Positions 43,349 to 55,537 of a DNA stretch of 64,000 nt are shown one piece after another. Position 1 is the first letter of the stretch; each line of letters begins with the position of its first letter. Both the position numbers and the translations under genes were made by a program. The DNA comes from Porodaedalea pini (Eukaryota > Basidiomycota > Agaricomycetes > Hymenochaetales > Hymenochaetaceae): the NCBI GenBank assembly GCA_002794775.1, contig NBAY01000008.1:682001-746000 (forward strand), in the 5' to 3' direction. A model generated the notes under the pieces. The model did not search any database, was not told the DNA's origin, and saw nothing but the letters and a program-made list of their open reading frames with translations.

Positions 43349-45308
43349 TTAAGCAGTGGAGGCTGCTGTAGTCCCTCCTATCGCCAGATTCGCAATGTTT
43401 TCCGATAGGTCAGCATGGCTATCTATTAGCTTTGTGACTTTGCCAATCGCGACAGTCTTGCCTAGACAGTATAGTACATTGTAAGAAAACCACGGCAGCA
43501 ACCATTGAGCGAAGGAAACAACACATACCCTCGTCTCGTAAAGTGAACCTGCCCATTTGCGGATGGTCCGCAAAGCGTTCTATGCAGATCGGCTGCGCCG
43601 TCTCGATGAGCGCCACGATCTTCTGGCCCTTCTTCGCGAATTGTGGGGGCTTCTTCGACTTGCGCCCGGTCGCCTTGTCGAAATAGTGCAGGAGTGCGGC
43701 AAGTGTGACCTCCTCAGCGAGGGTGTGGACGTGCAATACGGCGCTGTAGCCCGCGCAAATGATGTTCTTGTGCTCGAGAATCGCGAGCTGTGCCTCGAAC
43801 TGACGAACGGCGTGCACGGGGTTCGAAGGTGAGGTGAGTACGAAGCCCGTGCTGATGTCCTCATCGTCGACGCCCTTGAGCCGGACACGCACGTTGTCGC
43901 CGCACATGGCCCCGGGTACCTCGTCCTCTAGCTCGTTGTAGATTTGCGCAACCTCGACCGTCGTGCGATTCGGCATCAGCACGAGCGTGTCGTTGCGCTG
44001 CAGCCGGCCCGACTCGATCTTGCCGACGACGATCGTCCCCATGTCCTTGTATTTCTCTGCAATGGGAACCATGAGCGGGCCCAGGATTTTGCGGTCCACC
44101 ATTGGCATTTTGTCGAGATGTTCGAGAAGAGAGGGGCCGCTGCAATAGTTCAGTTTGAGTATATCATTGAAAGGAAGGGATATATAGTTGATACTCACTC
44201 ATACCACGGAGCAATGTCCTTGGCTACCCTATCTTTCAAATTCTGGCCGGCCTGCGCAGAGACAGGAATGAATGTTATGTCAGTCTTGGGGTTGTACCCA
44301 GATGCTCTAAGGAAGGGTGTAATTTTGCCGAGAATCTCGTCGTAGCGTCCCTTATCCCACTCAACGGTTGTATCATCCATCTTGTTGATCGCGACGACGA
44401 GCTTCGCGACGCCAGCGGTCTTGACTAGCATCACATGCTCGCGCGTCTGGCCGCCCTTCTCGAAACCGGTCTCGAACTCCCCCTTACGCGCAGAGATGAC
44501 GAGAACAGCGACATCCGCCTGCGCCGCACCGGAAATCATGTGCGGCACATACGTCTTGTGGCCTGGCGCGTCGAGGATGGTGTATCGCCGCTGAGTGGTC
44601 TCGAAGTACCCGCGCCCGACCTCGATGGTTTTGCCCTTGTCCCGCTCATTTGGCGTCGAGTCAAGCGCCCAGGACAGGTACCAGCTCTCGCGACCGGCCT
44701 CCTTCGCCTCCCTTTCGTACTTCTCCATTGTCCGCTTGTCCACCATGCCAGTGAGATAGAGGATATTTCCGCCCATGGTGCTCTTTCCGGCATCGACATG
44801 CCCGATGAACACGATATTGAGATGCTGCTTGGCTAGCGAAAGACAAATGAGCACGAGACACGGCTTAGCTAGAGTCCACTTGCTCACTCTCGCCAAAGAG
44901 ATCCTTCAACGTCTCCTGATCGGCAAGAGTTTGCACATCCTCAACGATCTTGTTCGAATCGGTCTTTGCTCGCTCTATGGTAAACGTTTTAGATCCTACC
45001 CCACCCTTTTCTGAAGACGCTGCTGCGGATGATTTAGAGGGTATCGGATGTGCAGGCTTCGGCGCAGCTACAGGTGCTGGATCTACTACAGGAGTGGCGA
45101 CGGGTGCTGGTGATGAGGAGGCTGCAGGTGCGGGTGGGGGCGGTGTAGACTTGCTTCCCCCGATGTTCAGCGTGATCGTAGGAGGGGGCTTCGGCGCCTC
45201 CTGCTGCTCTGGCCGCTCGATGGGCGCGGGTGGCGGTTGAGCGGGCTGGCTCTGGAGACGAAACTTTCCCGGTACAAACTCTGCAGCACCGAGATTGAAC
45301 TTGCTCAT
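43349..45308 (-). CDS. SUP35: Translation release factor eRF3 (Sup35)
   Basis: Four exons (44888-45308, 44199-44832, 43529-44139, 43349-43461) give 592 residues. A 140-residue Pro/Ala-rich N-terminus precedes an EF-Tu-like GTPase: P-loop GHVDAGKST at 151-159, DAPGHKTY, NKMD, then beta-barrel domains 2 and 3 ending in a short exon. It acts with eRF1 at stop codons in the cytosol. The extreme N-terminus (FNLGAAEFVPGKF, residues 4-16) fits a PAM2 motif, which binds the MLLE domain of poly(A)-binding protein. There is no Gln/Asn-rich prion segment as in yeast Sup35, and the protein is shorter than the 685 residues of yeast. All splice sites are GT...AG. The lineage of the GTPase (eRF3 rather than Hbs1 or EF-1 alpha) is set by the N-terminus and the ATLDAPGHK-type context. 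Confidence 0.95.
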
Positions 45309-46465
45309 TGTGGCGGAGGAAGAGAGATGCGAGAAAGGGGTGGTAGACTGCGGTAGGAGGGTTCGTGTATGCGCCGCACGCGTTTGGCGTCGATCAACGA
45401 TGAAAATCAATTTTTTTGTCGGCTGTTCTTTCTTGCCTCTCTAAAATCCATGATCCTCATTCGTCATTCGTCCCTGTCCTCGTCCAATTGCTCAAACCGA
45501 GGTACTAATCATCCCATACTGGTCTAAGAGTAGTTCCATTGATGATTCTACTTCCTAAACTTATGAAGGTTGTCCTTGCAAAGGGTTCATTTTGCTCAAG
45601 GCTCCAAGTCTGCTGTACTCTTTTCTCATCTAACGCTGGGGTGTCCACAGCCATCTTCACTGCCAAAGCATCATTGCTGAATATCAAGAAGTATGGCTAT
45701 GGAGTGTGTAATACATACAGCCTCATAGTCATGCCTTGCTTTCTCTCAGGACTTCGATTGATTACTGCTAGTAAGCCATATCTCTTCGAAGCTCAGAATC
45801 GCTCTCAAGTCGCTGTGCAATAAGCTCTCGGATCTACTTCGACTAGTAGTTCTGGAATGCACGCGAAGTCGACTGCCTATTCGAGCATACTAGTTGTTGT
45901 AGAAGATATGCCTCAAGCGCTCATCCATGGCACGGGCCAAGTACAGATTGCAACTCCGCCGGCGCTTGCGAAATATTTCTTACCTATATGAACTCCCTTG
46001 CGAGTTCCATGCCTACCTATCGCTCCCCCATCATTAGCCATGAGTGATTCAGGAGAATCATTTGAATCCACTCGTCTTTTATATTCTGCGCAGGTTGGAA
46101 AGTGAGTTCCCTACTGAATTGCTCGTTTATTTAGACCCTAAATGGCAATCCTGTAGCGACGGCCGACAGCAGAATGCTAGATACTATGCTTCACATCATC
46201 GTCAAACACGCCGCGCAAGGTTAATGTCAGTGCGTTTTCCCGTGGCAATCTACTCTACATTCTCACGTTGGTTGCTGTTTGGACGATTTGCAGGCCGAAT
46301 CAAACACCACCACTACGTTACGGCACCACCCCTCTCGTACAAAATACGAAAAGGCAACATATTCCTCCAGTCCGTGATGAACGCCGAGAGCCCTACGATG
46401 ACTGCCTACCGACCTGCCAACCTCCTACTAACTGTACAGAGACCTGTGGCAATTACAGGTTCTGT
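45309..46465. other. Intergenic region between divergent genes
   Basis: It contains the SUP35 promoter and the upstream region of the repeat-protein gene at 46466. Open frames at about 45539-45823 and 46044-46469 lack domains; the second could hold unrecognised 5' exons of the downstream gene. Confidence 0.35.
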
Positions 46466-47710
46466 ATGATCCTTCGGGCGGCAATTTCATTCATTATGCT
46501 CCTTACCGTCTTCCACTACTGGTTCGGCTCTGGTGGACAACAGTCCTCAGTGCCCAACTTTCCTGAACCAAATCAGCCGGAAGAACTGGAGAGGTATCGA
46601 AAGTCAGGGATATACTGGGATCACCCTCAACCGCTCGAATGTCGTGATCAATATCATTATAGCGAGTTTGCTTCACGTGCCACTTGAAGAGCCGTTTACT
46701 GACGTAGATGTACCAGGGGAATATAGTGCTCAGCTTTTGAATGTCTCTCGTTCCAAAGATTTCAACGTGGTTAAGGCATGCGAGTCCTTGCCTATCGAGA
46801 TACACAACCACGCCTTTGAAACACCAGACAAGTGCAGACGACGATTGGTAAATTGCGAGACATCTCTTGTTTGAACACCATTGACGTTTGTAACTAGGAC
46901 GCGCATATCTATGGTTACTGGACAGTACATGATCCACAGGTCTGCACAATCGAGGACGAGATTCAAAAGTATCGGAGCTCGGGAATGCGCTGGGATCTTC
47001 CTCAGCCTGCGCCGCACTGCCATTCGTTCAATAAACGTGAGTATTGTCTCTGTCTGAGATCGGTGATACGACGTGCTCTGAGCATTTTTAACAGGCGAGT
47101 ATGAAGCCCACCTTCTGGAGATCCCTGCAGGCTATGACTGGAACAAAGCGTGCAACTACATGCCCATTACAATCAAAGACCAAAGCATTGAAAAGCCTGA
47201 CTCATGTGAACGTCGTGTAAACAGTCGCGCTCCTTGACTGTCCGTGCCAGACGCTGACACTTACAACAGAATTCTGGAGAGTATGGAAAATGGCTAGTCA
47301 GCGAGCAGTTGGACTGCAAGCCCTACTGGGGCCCTCTCAGCGATGTTGTAAGTCTGAGTTCTTATAATCTTGTATCTGCAGAGTTGAGTCCTCTGCCTCG
47401 TTTCGACAGGGATGTCAAGCATCCGGGAAAAAGGTATCTCATCCCCCTTGTCGTGTTTTGTTAACCAGAGATCAACTTCATCTTTCAGAGATACGAAGCT
47501 CCTCTCTGGAACCTCATAGAAGGCGACGATTGGTACGCAATGTGCGCTAGTACTCAGGTTACATGGAACGGTAGGTATTATGAACATCCGACGAACTGCG
47601 ACTATCGGGTAAGCGTTCAGTTTTATTCCTGTTATCCATGGTTATAGTTGGCATTCTGACAGAAACGCGGGGGTATGATCGGGATTTGGGAGGGTGAAAG
47701 CTGTTCCTGA
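46466..47710 (+). CDS. Uncharacterised membrane-anchored or secreted repeat protein, paralogue 1
   Basis: Eight exons (46466-46661, 46717-46847, 46898-47036, 47095-47216, 47270-47347, 47410-47433, 47489-47608, 47663-47710) join in frame to 285 residues. An N-terminal hydrophobic helix (MILRAAISFIMLLTVFHYWF) serves as signal or anchor. Then come about three degenerate copies of an 80-90-residue unit with the recurring words YRSSGMRWDLPQP, KACNYMPI, a P-x2-C near the unit end, and WxVxDxxxC. The end is GGMIGIWEGESCS. Each unit is split by introns at the same places, phase 1 after the C-rich word and phase 0 after the P-x2-C. The first intron needs a GC donor (46662). I do not recognise the family; conserved Cys and Trp suggest a folded extracellular domain. 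A convergent paralogue lies at 48361-50518. Confidence 0.72.
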
Positions 47711-48360
47711 GCTGTATATAGTCTGCGAATGTCTGTTTCGCGAAGTCGTATGGTTTTCGTGTATTTCTTGATGTCCGCCGATGATTTTTCAGCGTTTCAG
47801 TTACTCCAGCTTCTGACCTTGTGCGATATGATGTTTCTGGTTTCTGTTGAATGATTTTCAGGCTTTTAACAACTATATACAGTAGATGGTGGACAAGCAG
47901 AACTTCAATACTTTAGTATTGAATGGCAACCCTTTTGGATCGTGCACACACAAACATTAATTTTTTCTTCAGTAACATCTTTATTTCTTAAGACTGACTT
48001 TCATTTCGAAAAGAATTTATCAAAGGACGAATAAACTATGAAAAGGAAAATCATGAGAGCCGTTTCTTGACGATCACATTGGACATCGGAGGGAGCAAAC
48101 CCGCGCTGCCTACATCTCCAGCGGCTGCTCGCATTATCATACAGTTTAGACCCCCCACAAGCTTACAGAATTCTACATACTACATAGTAGCACGATTTTG
48201 TTTACAATAGTGTATTATACAGCGTCGGAGCAAGGTCAGATTGGAAACACCAGAACCATTGCAATAGCAGACATGAAGAAATATAGGCATCAAGAAATCT
48301 ACACACCAAGGAATACAACACCCGGCGATTTAGGCGAAGCCGCCACAGAGAAGATGCAAT
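47711..48360. other. Spacer between convergent paralogues
   Basis: It holds the 3' flanks of both repeat-protein genes. No further gene or terminal-repeat element is seen. Confidence 0.4.
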
Positions 48361-50518
48361 TCAGGAACAGCGTTCCTCCTCCCAAATCCCAACCATCCCC
48401 CCACGTTTCTACAAGCACATCAATATGATTGTCATAACGAGGAAGATGACAGAACACTTACCCGGTAATCACAGTTCGTCGGATGCTTGTAGAATCTACC
48501 GTTCCATGTAGCCGGAGTACTAGCGCACATATTATACCAGTCGTCGCCTTCTATGAGGTTCCAAAGGGATGCTTCGTATCTCTGAGGGTCGAAAGTGGCA
48601 TTTGAGCTACAAAGAATGACAGAGGGGGAAACGAACTACCTTTTTTCCAGAAGCCTGACAACCCTGTTGAAATAGTTTCGAAGGTACAGCTTAAGTTCGT
48701 ATAACCCGGTTCTCTACAATTGGAACTCACAACGTCCTTAAGAGGGCTCCAATATGGCTTGCAATCCAACTGATCACTGACTAGCCATTTTCCATATTGC
48801 CCGGACTCCTACAAGAAACGTCAGAATCTGTCACATTCTACCAAGAACAAAGGCTCCTTACCCGCTGTTGACAAATGTCCGGCTTTTCGATAATTCGATC
48901 CTGGATCGCGATAGGCATGTAGTTGCATGCTTTGTTCCAATCATAACCGTAGGGGATCTCCCGAAGGTGGGCTTCATATTCACCTGTTAATTGTAGTAAA
49001 TGATGATACAGAAATTCATGTTATTAATAGAGGCGCGAGAAATGAGTGAGTACGTACGTGTATTATAGGAATGGCAATGTTGCGAGGCTTGAGGAGCATC
49101 CCAAAACATACCCGAGCTTCGATATTTCTCAATTTCATCCTCGAGTGTGCAGTCCATTGGGTCGTGCACAACCCAGTGACCATAGATATCGGATCCCTGC
49201 CCTTTATATAAACACTTTCTTCACACTGCCAGTAATTTTTACTTACCGTCGGCTCGCACCTGTCTGGCCTCTCAAATGCTTGCCCATGAATTTCAATGGG
49301 CAAATACATGCATACTTTGTTCCGATCAAATTTGTCAGGGATATTACGCAACTTCGCAGAGTATATGCCTATTATGAGAACATATTTGGGGCTTGAGCGA
49401 GATGAAAGGAATATAGAATTGACTCACGTCTGTCATAAGAATGACACTCCCCGGGCTGAGGAATATCCCAGTACATGCCAGAGTTCCGATACTTCTGAAT
49501 CTCATCGAGAAGCCTGCATTCAGTGTCTCCCTCATCGTGCACTTCCCAGTACCCGTATACGTCGGCTCCCTATTCAACAATGACTGATATCATCTGCGGG
49601 ATGCCTTCGCGAAAGAACTACACTTACTCGATGTTCACATTTGACAGGCCTCTCGAAAGCTTCATCAAGAATTTTGTTAGGCATGTACCGACATGCTTTG
49701 TAGGAGTCATAGGACGGAGGGATGCCGCGAAGCCGAGCTTTGTACATGCCTGGCGACAGAAATTAGATGATGCGATGGTTTTCCAACAACTAACACAGGC
49801 GTGAAGGGCAAATATATATAACACTCACGCCTCTCATGAGGAAGACACTCTTCAGCTTGAGCACCACTCCAGTAGTACATCCCAGAATTTCGATACTTCT
49901 GAATTTCGTCGTTGATAGTACAATCCATTTCATTGTAGACATTCCAGTAGCCATAAGTATTCAGACCCTGTTCAGAGATGCTAAGGATAAGAAATCGTGC
50001 ACAATGAACAACTTGGACTGCTGCTTGCCCGTAGTTCGCATTTGTCAGGCGATTCGAAGTACTGATTTTGTATTTCAATAGGCATATATTGACACGCTTT
50101 CTTTCTATCGAGAAGTCTAGACAGAGGGGGTTCGAGGAGCTGTGCAATGTATTCACCTTCAGAAACGGGAAGTCAGTCTTCAAGAGTCACGCATCTTCAT
50201 TAGAAAAGATATAATGTATGCTCACTGATTATGGTACGTGCCCTGACAATCTCCAGGCTGTGCTAAACCCCAGTGCATTCCTGAGTTCCGATATCTCACT
50301 ATCTCATCGAACCTGTCTTCGGGTGGTTGAACACGAGGTTGTACCGGAGAATGAAGAGCGAGAAAAACGATTAAGCTGAAAAAGAGTGATAGCGCTATGG
50401 CTGTCACGACCGCTAAGCAGCTCTTTATGGCAGTCGCACTGGCAATAAAGACTGGAGGGGTGCCATTGGCACCACAGACAGGCGATCGGGTTTGCCTCGA
50501 CCTGCTGATGTTAAGCAT
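48361..50518 (-). CDS. Uncharacterised membrane-anchored repeat protein, paralogue 2
   Basis: About 12 exons give roughly 440 residues. The N-terminus MLNISRSRQTRSPVCGANG is followed by one hydrophobic helix (about residues 27-50) and then more copies of the same unit than in paralogue 1 (about five). Recognisable words include YRNSGMHWGLAQP, ACQYMPIEIQ, YGYWNVYNEMDC, ACRYMPNKIL, YGHWVVHDPMDC and GKWLVSDQLDC. The last exon ends GGMVGIWEEERCS, nearly as in paralogue 1. Introns fall at matching places in every unit. One intron (49968-50028) needs a GC donor. The first junction, after YHN, appears one base out of phase (the expected donor reads AGTGAG after AATC), so either an unusual splice or a frameshift disables this copy. 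The function is unknown. Confidence 0.65.
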
Positions 50519-51210
50519 CGGAGACCACGCATAGCAAGCAAGTAAAGAAAGAGACTGACATCAAAGGAGTCTCGTTTGGCAATTAGCATCGCCATTGTTT
50601 CGCTGGCTATTACTGCGTTAGGATCTTGATCACTGTATAATTTATTCGATACAAATATACCTTTCGAATGCAGAATACGACGGCGGTGGGTCTCCAAGCC
50701 CGCTCATGGGTGAAGATGGGAGAGTGGCAAGGAGGCACTGCGCTCTCCAGAAGGTCCATATAAGAGGAATGGATCAACACGTGGAGTCGGAATGTGTCTT
50801 TGGCTCATGTCATGGATAGGCGCTGAGCCATTCAAAAAGGCAGATAGCTATCCATGCAGTCCAGCATGTGTAACTGTAAGCATAGTCAGAATAGATACAA
50901 TAGCCCCTTTCGCAGCGGCCATAGCCTCTAGAAACATATACGATTACGCCAATTGGTGTTCAGAGGAAAAGCAGGGCGAGGCTCTACGCCACATACAGTC
51001 CTAGGAAGAGGTTCAACATCATTGACTTATTAGCTGGCAGTGGAAAGCATCTATAAGACGCCGTAGGCACAGTCCATTAAATGAGTGGAAACTTGAGCAG
51101 ACTCAGTTTGGATGGCCGGCAGCAAGTGCTCCCTCAATTTCCCACGGTCAATCTAAGTGCGTGCCGTGCGCGGTGCATCCTTCCCCATCTCAACGTTGCG
51201 TGCGGCGACC
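50519..51210. other. Intergenic region between divergent genes
   Basis: It contains the promoters of paralogue 2 and SLA1. An open frame at 50697-50570 with a possible donor could be an alternative 5' exon of paralogue 2, but its phase does not help the coding model. Confidence 0.35.
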
Positions 51211-54200
51211 ATGGCACCTGCAACATCCTATCTTGCCGTGCTCAAAGCAGCTTATGACTATAGCCCAGACTCAGAGGACGAGATTGCTGTTAAGGAGGAC
51301 CAGATACTCTTCCTCATCGAGCGCACTGATGACGAGTATGTGCCGCCGCTAGACATTTCCACATTACATTCTAATCTTTTGTGTTCTCCTTAGTTGGTGG
51401 AGGGTTAAGCCCAAAGATGCGGATGAGGAGAACGAAGGTGGACTTGTACCATCTGCCTATGTTGAACCTGTGAGTTTGTTCTCTAAGAGCTGGGGCTAGT
51501 GAGTGCCTCTATAACGATGACGCTCGGACAGGCACCACATAAGTCCGTGGTGAAGGCGTTGTACGACTACGACGCGAGTGCTCCTGGCGAGCTCTCAATC
51601 AAGGAGGATGACGTGCTTCTCGCATTTGACGTGGACGATGGTTGGCTTCTGGTGCAGACGGAGAAGGACGGCGGCAAGGCCGGGTTCGTGCCTGAGAACT
51701 ATGTCGAGGTATTAAATCCGGTTTTCTACGTGATAATCTCTATCTAATGACTACTAGGCCACCGATGCTGAAGCGGCTGGAGAGCCGGAACTGGAGGACG
51801 AAGAGGAGGCAGTGGCTGCGCCAGCTGCTCCTGCTATCATCGTCCCGCCATCGGTGCGCTCTCCTCTTGACTAGCTTAACCGCCGCGTTATTTATTCTCT
51901 AGCAGCCCCCTCGTCCATCCGCTCCGTATGTTGATCCTGCGGAGCGGGTCGCCGCATCTCACGTGAAAGCTCAGAACGATAGCATACAGACATGGGCCGT
52001 CTCCGAGGTTGATAAGAAGGGCAAGAAGAAGAAAGGCACGCTAGGCATCGGCAATGGCGCGATATTCTTCGCGAGCGAGTCGGACAAGGTAGAACATTCT
52101 TTGGATAGCACTGGTGTGCTAACTTAAATACTAATTCTTTGCTAGACCCCCGTACAGAAATGGCCGACGAGCGATGTCGAATCCTCATATATTGAGAAGT
52201 CAAAGCATGTACACATCGACATTAGTGGCGGGACGCCTATAAGTCTTCACTTCAATGCTGGCTCGAAGGATACTGCAGAAGCAATCATCGAGAAACTTGA
52301 CGCGTCTAAAGCTGCATCGACTCCTCCAGCCGAAGCACCAGTTGAGGACGAGCAAGAAGACGCGTTGGCTACACAGGGCTCACCGAAATCGAAGAAGAAT
52401 GGTGTAAGCGTGCGTTTTGCCTCGACTCCGCCGTCGATCATATCACCTCGCGAACCCGAGGCGGATAGTGAACCCGAGGACTACATTAGTTCACGGGACG
52501 AACGGCCGAAGCAGGACGACGGAAATGAGTGGGTCACAGTCCTGTATGATTTCAATGCGGACGGCGACGACGAGCTTTCCGTACAAGAGGGTGATCGGTT
52601 GGTTGTCCTGGAGAAAGATGGTGACGAGTGGTGGAAGGTTCGCGATGCTTTGGGTCATGAGGGTGTTGTCCCTGCATCCTACGTTGAGCTCGAGAAGGTG
52701 AACTCTAAAATCTTCGCTTATACTCTGGGCGTCACTAATGTCCGATATGCCAGTCCGGATCTGTCTCTAACGGGCCGGCAAACGGCTATGCTGACGAGGA
52801 AGCAACAGCAAAGGAGGCTGCTGAGCGTGAACAAGAAGAGGAACGTGAACGTGCAAGGCAGGAAGCAGAGCGGAAACGCGCGGAGGTGGAACGCAAGGCG
52901 AAGGTGGCTGCAGAAGCCGCCGAGGCAGACCGCAAGCGCAAAGAGCGTGAACGTGAACGAAAGATGAAAGAGGAGGAAGAGAAGCGTATGCGAGAAGTGG
53001 AGGAGGACGAGGAAGAACGAAAACGCGCTGCACGCCAGTCTCGCCCGTATGTCTCTTTCTGGATTTCCTTCCCGTTCTGGTCGTGCTTTGTCTCATGTTT
53101 CTAATTAATTCGCCTCGCAGTGCGAGCGCATCTGGGAGCCGGTCAAGGCCGTCTGAAGATCGAAGAGCTGCATCTCCTTCGCGCGACAGCAAGGCACGAC
53201 CATCTTCCGATAAAGCACGTGAGTGTCGCACCTTATACGCAAGTGTGACTGGATTCATTTAAACTCGCTTGTTTTTCTTTATACAGGTGGGCCACCTGCC
53301 CCCCAGCGGGTGCGCACTTGGCACGACCGTACGGGTCAGTTCAAGGTCGATGCTGAGTTTCTGGGTTTCTCCAATGGCAAGCTCCGTTTGCACAAGACGA
53401 ATGGTGTGGTCATCGAGGTCCCTGCAGAGAAGATGTCCCCAGAGGACATGAAGTTCATCGAGAGATTGAAAGGCGGTAAGGAGAGGGAGAAAGCGCATAC
53501 TACGTCCAGAGCAATGTCTCCGAGTAGCTCTGATGACGAGCCCCTCGCCGTGCGGCATCGGTCAATGCAATCTGAACCCAAGTCGAGACCTGTGCCGCCA
53601 AAGAAGGGCAAGAGCATTGACTGGTTTGAATTTTTCCTGAATGCAGGATGTGATGTTGACGACTGCACGCGGTATGCTGCCTCCTTTGAACGAGACAAGA
53701 TCGACGAGGCGATTCTGCCAGATATAACACAACAGACTATGCGTTCGCTCGGTTTGCGTGAGGGAGACATCATCAGAGTCACGAAGGCTATTGCACAGCG
53801 GGTGCCAGGTGGTATCACGCCGGCGCTCGAGGAGCAGATGAGGAAGGACGAGGAGTTTGCCCGCAAGCTGCAGGAAGAGGAGGGTGGAAGCAGGGGCATG
53901 CCGAAGCGGCAGACGACCTCTCCTGGGCTGTTTGCTGGCCCAGGAGGTGTGCTGAAAAATAACACGCGGAGGGGCAGGCCTCAGCCCAGTAGAAGCACTC
54001 CACCGGCTACAGTGGACCTTCAGTCTATCACTACTGCATCTGAGCAAATCACTCGCCATGACAGCCCCTCGATAATACGCGTTACGTCCCCCTCTAGTGC
54101 TGTGTCTGGGCCCCCGAGAGCGAGTTCCGCAGCTCCGATCGTCAGCGGCTTTGAGGACGATGCATGGACCAACCGACCAAGCTCGACGCGGCCGTTAGCG

Positions 54201-55361
54201 CCTACACCTCCTTCTGTTGCTGTGCGTGCGCCTTCGGCACCACCGGCTCAGTCCCAACAGGCCTCCGTCCAGTCACCTCCAACGGCACCTGCTCCTCCAC
54301 CCCCGCCCGCACAGCCGGCAGCCCCGGCAACAGCAACGTCAACAGGGAGCAGCCTTGCGCGGACGACAGAGTCCGATGTCTTCGATCAACTCGCACGCCT
54401 GAGTGCGTTGAAGGCGCAAAGCCCCCCGAAGAACTCTCCTGCGCCGGTCTCAGCGCCGCCGTCTGCCATCTCTCCGCCTATAATCACTTCGCCCACCGGC
54501 TACCAGAATGGCTTGGGTATGGGCTCATCCCCCGTGCCTCTCGGCCAGCTGCAATCACAGGTCACTGGATTTCCCCAGCAGAACGGACCTCGCGGCCCAT
54601 TTGCTCCAGTGCCTGGGAACCAAGGCCTTCTTCAGCCTCTTGTGCCGACTACGACGGGCTTCAACAGCTTCATACCGACGCGGCCGAACAGCAACCCGCC
54701 GACCTTCAACTCGCCATCTCCGCAACCGTCCTTCCTCAACTCCCAACCTACGGGATTCCCTGGTGGGATGGCACCGCAGCCGACCGGCTTCCCTGGTTCT
54801 ACAAACATGCAATCTACAGGATACCCTAGCGGTATGAACACGCAGCCCACGGGCTTTGGTGGTGGCATTCAGCCGCAGCAGACTGGTTTCCCGAGCTCGG
54901 GTCCCTTGATGACACAGACTACCAGCTATCCCGGCGCGCTGGGCGCTGGTCCCTTCTCCGGTGGAAGGGCATTTGGACCTCTACAGCCTAGTACGTGCCC
55001 CGTATCCCTTGAACGCCATGCTATTGCGACTAAAATGATTTTTTTAGACGTCACTGGCTTCAATACCGGATTTGGACAAGTATCCTCTCCTCCTCCTCCC
55101 GTCCCGCCGTTACCGACAAACAACGCGGTGAACAGCACAGCCCCCGCCAACGTCTTTGCTCAAATGAAATCAGGAACGTTTGGAAACGACAGCGCACCTC
55201 AGTCTGGCAGTAAGTCACATCCAATTCTTATAGTATATTCCTTTACTGATGCTCTGGACTTACCAGACAAATACGACGCGTTGCGCCCACAACCTACAGG
55301 GTGGGGCATGCAGGGGACGACAACAGGCTTCCAGAACGGATATTCCGGACCATTTTATTAA
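51211..55361 (+). CDS. SLA1: Actin cytoskeleton assembly and endocytosis protein Sla1
   Basis: Eleven exons (51211-51335, 51394-51469, 51532-51708, 51758-51853, 51903-52088, 52146-52697, 52754-53046, 53121-53218, 53287-54990, 55048-55209, 55267-55361) give 1,187 residues. Three SH3 domains lie at about 7-67, 68-125 and 348-403. A Glu/Arg-rich helical stretch (about 415-500) follows, then SHD1 (about 537-598, with RTWHDRTGQFKVDAEFLG), the SAM-like SHD2 (about 643-708) and a long Pro/Gln-rich tail. The tail has repeated QPTGF-type words, as in yeast Sla1. Sla1 is an endocytic adaptor: SHD1 reads NPFxD cargo signals, and the SH3 domains bind Las17 and proline-rich partners at cortical patches. 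Exon 5 may start at 51903 or 51906 because the acceptor is TAGCAG. It converges with SEC7, 176 bp away. Confidence 0.94.
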
Positions 55362-55537
55362 TCTCTCGCTGTATAATTTCCGTTGAACCCAGGAGATATC
55401 TACTATTGAAAGCAAATGCAAAGACGCGACTAATGAATGAGGCTACAAACATGCAAAAGAGAAGGAATAAATATGCCCTTGAAAGACACGAGGATATGGT
55501 ATATGAGTATAACATGAAGAATAGGTAATGACATGAA

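Noticed and set aside
43944..44836. Several + strand open frames of about 130 codons opposite SUP35
   Set aside because: They mirror the conserved GTPase on the - strand and disappear at its introns.
53562..54837. Overlapping alternative frames in the SLA1 tail
   Set aside because: The Pro/Gln-rich low-complexity coding sequence opens other frames; only the frame with SHD1 and SHD2 is supported.
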